In this document: piece by piece, positions 60,350 through 64,000 of the stretch | Layout: each line of letters begins with the position of its first letter | How positions within the stretch are numbered: position 1 is the first letter of the stretch | Made by a program: the position numbers and the translations under genes | NCBI GenBank assembly: GCA_964534325.1 | Contig: CAZHOR010000002.1 | Span: forward strand, 124,001 to 188,000 | Origin: JdFR-22 sp964534325 | Lineage (GTDB): Archaea; Halobacteriota; Archaeoglobi; Archaeoglobales; Archaeoglobaceae | Direction of reading: 5' to 3' | Length of the DNA stretch: 64,000 nt | Notes under the pieces: model-generated | What the model was told of the DNA's origin: nothing | Seen by the model: only the letters and a program-made list of their open reading frames with translations | Database searches by the model: none

Positions 60350-60742
60350 TTAGGTAGCGCATCTAAATTCGTCCAGATAAGCGTGGATATTGAGAATAAA
60401 ATCGTTCAACTTCTCTATGGGAACTACAATGCAGCCCCAGTGATCGAATATCTCGTCATCGATAAAGGAGACGATTATAGGGATAACTTTACCGCCCACA
60501 AACCGGGAGTACCTATCACATCTATCTACATGCTTCTCAGCCTGCCTCTTGAGAGCAGAACTTCTGTACCACCATTCAGAATATTTTTTGGCATCTATGG
60601 CGATTACCAGCCCGAACTTATGGGCTACAACATCGATCTCGCTCTTTCCCTCCGCGTCTGAGAAGACCACCCTGAACTTTGTGTGGAAGTCGTGGCTGTC
60701 AAAAACCCCCTTTACAAACTCTTCGAACTCCTGCCACTTCAT
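60350..60742 (-). CDS. PD-(D/E)XK nuclease-like protein
   Basis: 130 aa. KWQEFEEFVKGVFDSHDF at the start, then KSEIDVVAHKFGLVIAIDAKKYSEWW, with Asp and D-x-K spaced as in Mrr/restriction-type PD-(D/E)XK nucleases, and a helix with RQAEKHVDRCDRYSRFVGGKVIPIIVSF. It overlaps the upstream gene by 4 bp (ATGA). Possible DNA-end nuclease or solitary defence component. The partner is unknown. Confidence 0.7.
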   Translation of the reverse strand: MKWQEFEEFVKGVFDSHDFHTKFRVVFSDAEGKSEIDVVAHKFGLVIAIDAKKYSEWWYRSSALKRQAEKHVDRCDRYSRFVGGKVIPIIVSFIDDEIFDHWGCIVVPIEKLNDFILNIHAYLDEFRCAT

Positions 60743-61089
60743 TTAGTCCTGACTTTCTCTAAAGCCTCCTCTGTAAGTTCATCTTTGTCGCAGAAAACGG
60801 TCATATACCTCATCAAGCCATCGAAATCGTCAGGCTCATCTTCTGAGAAAATGTCTGCAGCTACGTGTCCCGTGGTGCAGAAATAATCCTTAAGACCAAC
60901 GGGTGAATCGATCTTCTCCTTCTCACAATCGCTAAAATCACTGGAGACCACAGCTACGGTATCCTCTTCAAAGTGCTTCTCAATAAAGTCCAGAAACGCT
61001 TCTTTATCAAATATATAGACCGGCATACTATGAAGTAAATGAAAAACCCTATTAAAGTTTTTTATTTGAACTTCAGAAAGTTCAATCAT
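60739..61089 (-). CDS. Hypothetical partner of the nuclease-like protein
   Basis: 116 aa from ATG 61089. Acidic, alpha/beta: VYIFDKEAFLDFIEKHFEEDTVAVVSSDF, DYFCTTGHVAADIF, DDFDGLMRYMTVFCDKDELTEEAL. Family not recognised. Its stop overlaps the start of the nuclease-like gene, so the pair is translationally coupled. Confidence 0.6.
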   Translation of the reverse strand: MIELSEVQIKNFNRVFHLLHSMPVYIFDKEAFLDFIEKHFEEDTVAVVSSDFSDCEKEKIDSPVGLKDYFCTTGHVAADIFSEDEPDDFDGLMRYMTVFCDKDELTEEALEKVRTK

Positions 61090-61171
61090 CACACTGAGGT
61101 ATTTCACTCAGTTCAATACCTCTCTAACATATCTACTAGTGTAAATCTGGGACTCTAATTGCATTAGAGTA

Positions 61172-61222
61172 AAAAATGGAAGATAGGAAACTCTGGTAAA
61201 AATGGAAGATAGGAAACTCTGA
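61172..61222. repeat. 26-bp direct repeat
   Basis: AAAAATGGAAGATAGGAAAC followed by TCTG occurs twice with a period of 26 bp (starting about 61172 and 61198), between the hypothetical gene and DUF1786. No function assigned. Confidence 0.7.
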
Positions 61223-61246
61223 AGTTACTTTTTACTTTTTCAGGTT

Positions 61247-62287
61247 TCAGGGAAAACTCAAATCAAAGTTATCACCTAGATAGGCCTTGATCATTCCCAG
61301 ATTCCCTGTGACCATTATATCTCCCATGGGGTTGGCCACTCTTCTGGGGGAGAGGCGCATGTTGGGTCCGGTTATAGCAGAGTCATTCACTTCGACAACG
61401 TCTCTTATGTAGGCCCCGTGACCACCATCATTGAACACGTCCTCGTTGGAGATTTCCCCTTTCAAGAAGGAGCTGATGAACTCCTCAATCCCCTCAAGCC
61501 CTCTACCCCTCAGGATACTGGTGTGATGCTCAAAAAAGGAGTGGATTAGCCCATCAGAATCAATTACAGCTCCCACGGTATGAGAATTCCCGAAGTTTAT
61601 CAGCAGAGCAGGGAACTCTCTTACGTCCAGCATACAGCCCGCGATGGCGGCGAAGACAGTATCCATAACGAACAAGTTATCTGTGTTTACCTCCCCCTTC
61701 AGGCTGTCAACAACGCTCTGCATCCGGTTGAACTCCTCCGGAATCTGGGAGGATGGAAAGAGGAAAGAATGAATGTAACCGCTTCTGCTCATGACCTCTT
61801 CCAACTTCTTGAACCTGAATTTCCTGTTGCTCTCGTGAGGAGAGAAGCCGTGGTCCTGAACTGCCACCACATAAACATCGGCTTTCTCTTTTACTTCTTG
61901 CAGCAAATGACTGTAAAATTGAAAATCAAAGTCCCTCAACTTTATTTGACAAGCATCTGAATCATCTGGTGAACCCACCAGTTGGACACCCATGTTCTTC
62001 ACTTTATTCAGGTCATCGGAGAAAGTCAAAGCAGCTTTTTCCTCTGCATAAACGTTCAGGCCAGCATTCAGATGATCCTTGACCGCTTTTGTCACCGGCC
62101 CACCACCCATGGTGAACCCGGTGAAAACAATGTCCTCCCCACTCGATGTACATTCCCTAACCTTGTTAGCAACAAGTTTGGTGGGTGAAGGCAGGACCAT
62201 CTTTATACAGTTCCTCAGGTTCTCCTGGGGGTTGTAGAGAAAGAAATCCTGAGTGCCTGCTCCCACATCCAGAGTGAAGATGTTCAT
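61247..62287 (-). CDS. DUF1786 family protein
   Basis: 346 aa from ATG 62287 (the frame extends to 62362 but homologues start near MNIFTLDVGAGTQDF). ASKHA-like nucleotide-binding strands FTLDVGAGTQDFFLY and ALLINFGNSHTVGAVID, with EDIVFTGFTMGGGPVTKAVKDH, suggest an actin-like ATPase fold. Found in methanogens and relatives, sometimes labelled pyruvate formate-lyase activator without proof. Function unknown. Confidence 0.78.
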   Translation of the reverse strand: MNIFTLDVGAGTQDFFLYNPQENLRNCIKMVLPSPTKLVANKVRECTSSGEDIVFTGFTMGGGPVTKAVKDHLNAGLNVYAEEKAALTFSDDLNKVKNMGVQLVGSPDDSDACQIKLRDFDFQFYSHLLQEVKEKADVYVVAVQDHGFSPHESNRKFRFKKLEEVMSRSGYIHSFLFPSSQIPEEFNRMQSVVDSLKGEVNTDNLFVMDTVFAAIAGCMLDVREFPALLINFGNSHTVGAVIDSDGLIHSFFEHHTSILRGRGLEGIEEFISSFLKGEISNEDVFNDGGHGAYIRDVVEVNDSAITGPNMRLSPRRVANPMGDIMVTGNLGMIKAYLGDNFDLSFP

Positions 62288-62455
62288 ATCAAGATTAGCT
62301 CGACAAGAAATAAATTTGTTATGCAATACATTCACATTAACCTCAAAAAGCTGGACCCACAAACTTAGATAAATAAGTCTTGGAGATACTTACAATTATT
62401 AATTATTAATGTACTCAATCAGAACCAGTCAATAGTGTAAATATTTTTCAGGTTT

Positions 62456-62938
62456 TCAGTAGTTCAGGACTGTTTGAAGAAGGTCTTTGGTTTCCCAGAG
62501 GGTATCGAATTTCTCAATATCGTGGGGCTTGATCCACCTGTAATCTGTGTGCTCCCAGTTTAAGTGGATCTCTGGCTTATCACTCAATTCAGCCAGAAGG
62601 GGGTAGATAAAAAATAGTTTATGGGGTTTCTCCAACCTGTAAACCTTCCCCGATCTGATATCTCCTATCTGGCTTTTCCTGATCCCGGTTTCCTCTTCAA
62701 CTTCTTCGATTGCTTTCTCGGAAGGTGGCTTGAACTCATCAAAGAATCCGGTAACAGTGAACCATTTACCTTGACCGCCTCTAACCTTCTGGCTCCTTCT
62801 CAATAAGAGAATTTCACTGTCATGTTTAAGAAATATAGTCACAGTAACTGCCAGATTAGAATTGGAGTAGTTTATTCTACCGTCCTCAAATCTGGGAAGG
62901 TCTTTTGTAAGCTCTTTTAGATCTTCTATTTCCTCCAC
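62456..62938 (-). CDS. Nudix hydrolase family protein with altered Nudix box
   Basis: 160 aa. Nudix fold with LAVTVTIFLKHDSEILLLRRSQKVRGGQGKW and the box region GFFDEFKPPSEKAIEEVEEETGI. Compared with G-x5-E-x7-REV-x-EE-x-G-U, the first Glu is Lys and the Arg is Glu, while the catalytic EExG part is kept. Substrate unknown, and activity may be altered. Confidence 0.82.
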   Translation of the reverse strand: MEEIEDLKELTKDLPRFEDGRINYSNSNLAVTVTIFLKHDSEILLLRRSQKVRGGQGKWFTVTGFFDEFKPPSEKAIEEVEEETGIRKSQIGDIRSGKVYRLEKPHKLFFIYPLLAELSDKPEIHLNWEHTDYRWIKPHDIEKFDTLWETKDLLQTVLNY

Positions 62939-63046
62939 ATAAACTGTTTATCCGTCTTTGTATTTAAATTTTTGATTTATTAATACTGCGGAAAAAGGGT
63001 GTATAAAGAAAGCGTTTGTTAAGATTAAGAAATTATATTTTTTACT

Positions 63047-63397
63047 CTACCATGGATGGGTTCCTATGACCACTTCTTTTCCGAATTTCTCTTTGATGGT
63101 CTCTGCGAGCTTTTCAGGGTCGTGTGGGCATCCTGCCATGTTGCTTGCTGCGCTTATGCAGTTGCCCAGGAAGATAACGTCGTAGTCATCAAAACCCTCG
63201 ATCCATTTGTTGAACAATTTGATTTTGGGTATCACGTTCCCCGGGCACCCACCGCAGCTGAGCATGCCCACGATCTCTACGTTATCGTATTTCTCGAAGT
63301 TTCCCAATCCTTCTCTCGCTGCTTTCAAGCATCTTTCACAACCGATACACATGCTGTCCCTTATTTCGTCACAACTGATTATAGCTGCTTTTACCAT
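63047..63397 (-). CDS. CGGC domain protein
   Basis: 116 aa from ATG 63397. Cysteines in CDEIRDSMCIGCERCLKA, the name-giving MLSCGGCPGN, LGNCISA and GCPHDPEKL match the CGGC domain family (PF08821-type), probable metal- or cluster-binding proteins of anaerobes with unknown function. Alternative ATG at 63421. Confidence 0.82.
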   Translation of the reverse strand: MVKAAIISCDEIRDSMCIGCERCLKAAREGLGNFEKYDNVEIVGMLSCGGCPGNVIPKIKLFNKWIEGFDDYDVIFLGNCISAASNMAGCPHDPEKLAETIKEKFGKEVVIGTHPW

Positions 63398-63421
63398 AAT
63401 TTTCACCCCGGACTCTTTCAA

Positions 63422-63676
63422 TATTGGATCATATAAAATCTTTGTGATGTTGCTCAGCTTAAATGGTCTTAAATCAATCTTTTGAACTTTATTTGTCCTC
63501 GTGAGGAAATAAATTGGCTCTTAATTATCATTGAGAATATAAATATTTTTATCTAAATAAAGGAACGTATAATCTATTAGCCAACCTGTTAGTGAGCTTA
63601 TTATTTATTGATCAAATGGCTTTGAAAGAAATCAAGATGTTAATGTAGTAAATGAATGATAGTAAAAGAGTATCCC
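63422..63676. other. Intergenic region between CGGC gene and pyrG
   Basis: 255 bp, AT-rich, with TATA-like AATATAAATATTT near 63536-63549. No gene seen. Confidence 0.4.
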
Positions 63677-64000
63677 TCAGGATTTGCTCTTGTTCCTGTC
63701 CAGAGCTGCACTGATGAACCCTACAAACGGTGGTGAGGGGTCATAGGGTCGTGATTTGAACTCCGGGTGGAATTGGGTGGCAAAGAAGAATCTGTGTCCG
63801 GGTATCTCCAGTATCTCCATTCTTCTGCCTCCGTCAGAGTAACCGGAGAAGACAAGTCCGTGCTCTTTGAGGTCCTCAATGAACTGGGGATTAACCTCGT
63901 ATCTGTGTCTATGCCTCTCTTTAGCTGCATCCTTACCGTAGAGTTTATGAGCGATGGTTTCGGGAACTACAGCCAGCTCTATTTCGCCCAGCCTCATGGT
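63677..64000 (-). CDS. pyrG: CTP synthase, C-terminal part (cut by window edge)
   Basis: About 107 residues of the glutaminase domain end: MRLGEIELAVV, RHRHRYEVNPQFIEDL, and the catalytic His-x-Glu region FATQFHPEFKSRPYDPSPPFVGFISAAL. It converts UTP to CTP using glutamine. The N-terminal synthase domain lies to the right of the window. Strong match despite truncation. Confidence 0.95.
   Translation of the reverse strand, partial: TMRLGEIELAVVPETIAHKLYGKDAAKERHRHRYEVNPQFIEDLKEHGLVFSGYSDGGRRMEILEIPGHRFFFATQFHPEFKSRPYDPSPPFVGFISAALDRNKSKS

Noticed and set aside
57057..60742. Restriction-modification system formed by the methyltransferase and the PD-(D/E)XK-like protein
   Set aside because: They are separated by three unrelated genes, and the nuclease-like gene is coupled to a different partner.

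Overview
The window is archaeal chromosome. The evidence is direct: TATA-binding protein, Cdc48/VAT, proteasome beta subunit, the KH/beta-CASP nuclease aCPSF1/FttA, a tRNA splicing endonuclease, a geranylgeranyl reductase for ether lipids, archaeal-type GlyRS, and TATA boxes 25-30 nt upstream of several leaderless starts. Two methanofuran genes (mfnA, mfnB), a class II (B12-dependent) ribonucleotide reductase, ADH synthase and a complete F420H2 dehydrogenase (Fpo/Fqo) operon point to a euryarchaeon of the methanogen / Archaeoglobi / ANME-like part of the tree. No mcr or other marker is present to settle which. Base composition is moderate and no insertion sequence, CRISPR array or rRNA was seen.

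Layout. 1-9 kb: nrdJ (cut by the left edge), an M20 peptidase, a winged-helix protein, geranylgeranyl reductase, a duplicated PhoU/TrkA-C protein, mfnB, a hydrogenase-type maturation protease and a lipoprotein. 9-13 kb: secreted protein, response regulator plus PAS kinase, and a PAS-GAF sensor with no ATPase domain. 13-22 kb: glyS, a divergent ArsR/amphi-Trp pair over a palindrome, small conserved archaeal genes, archaemetzincin, stand-alone LigD-type phosphoesterase, endA, a degenerate KaiC-like protein, TBP and an MFS transporter. 22.2-26.7 kb: the main accessory region. It holds a four-gene operon (two paralogous DUF2589-like proteins, a coiled-coil/4xPASTA/DUF4332 protein, and a small protein coupled by TAATG), followed by an AT-rich stretch with an AbrB protein, a 73-aa protein and a tail-anchored protein.

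26.8-30.5 kb: a heat-shock operon (HSR1/Phr-like regulator, cdc48, hsp20) with a CTAAC-N5-GTTAG operator at its promoter. 30.5-42.6 kb: AK6, an unlisted small gene coupled to hisC, moaA, mobA, mfnA, ADH synthase, psmB, aCPSF1, mobB, larE-like and a CPA2 antiporter. 42.8-45.9 kb: tRNA-Thr(UGU), a divergent AbrB pair, a DUF1624 membrane protein, two very small membrane ORFs, and a PhzF gene whose start region is duplicated as a 72-bp tandem repeat. 46-56.8 kb: fpoABCDHIFJJKLMN in one minus-strand operon. fpoF lies inside it, and the FpoI subunit has four rather than two [4Fe-4S] motifs. 57-64 kb: solitary DNA methyltransferase, DUF362 ferredoxin protein, E1-like ThiF/MoeB protein, SMR transporter, PD-(D/E)XK-like protein with a partner, DUF1786, Nudix, CGGC protein, and pyrG cut by the right edge.

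Most promising for something new: the 22.2-25.3 kb operon. PASTA repeats normally bind peptidoglycan outside bacterial cells. Here they sit in an archaeal protein with no visible signal peptide or membrane segment, beside two beta-rich paralogues of unknown function.
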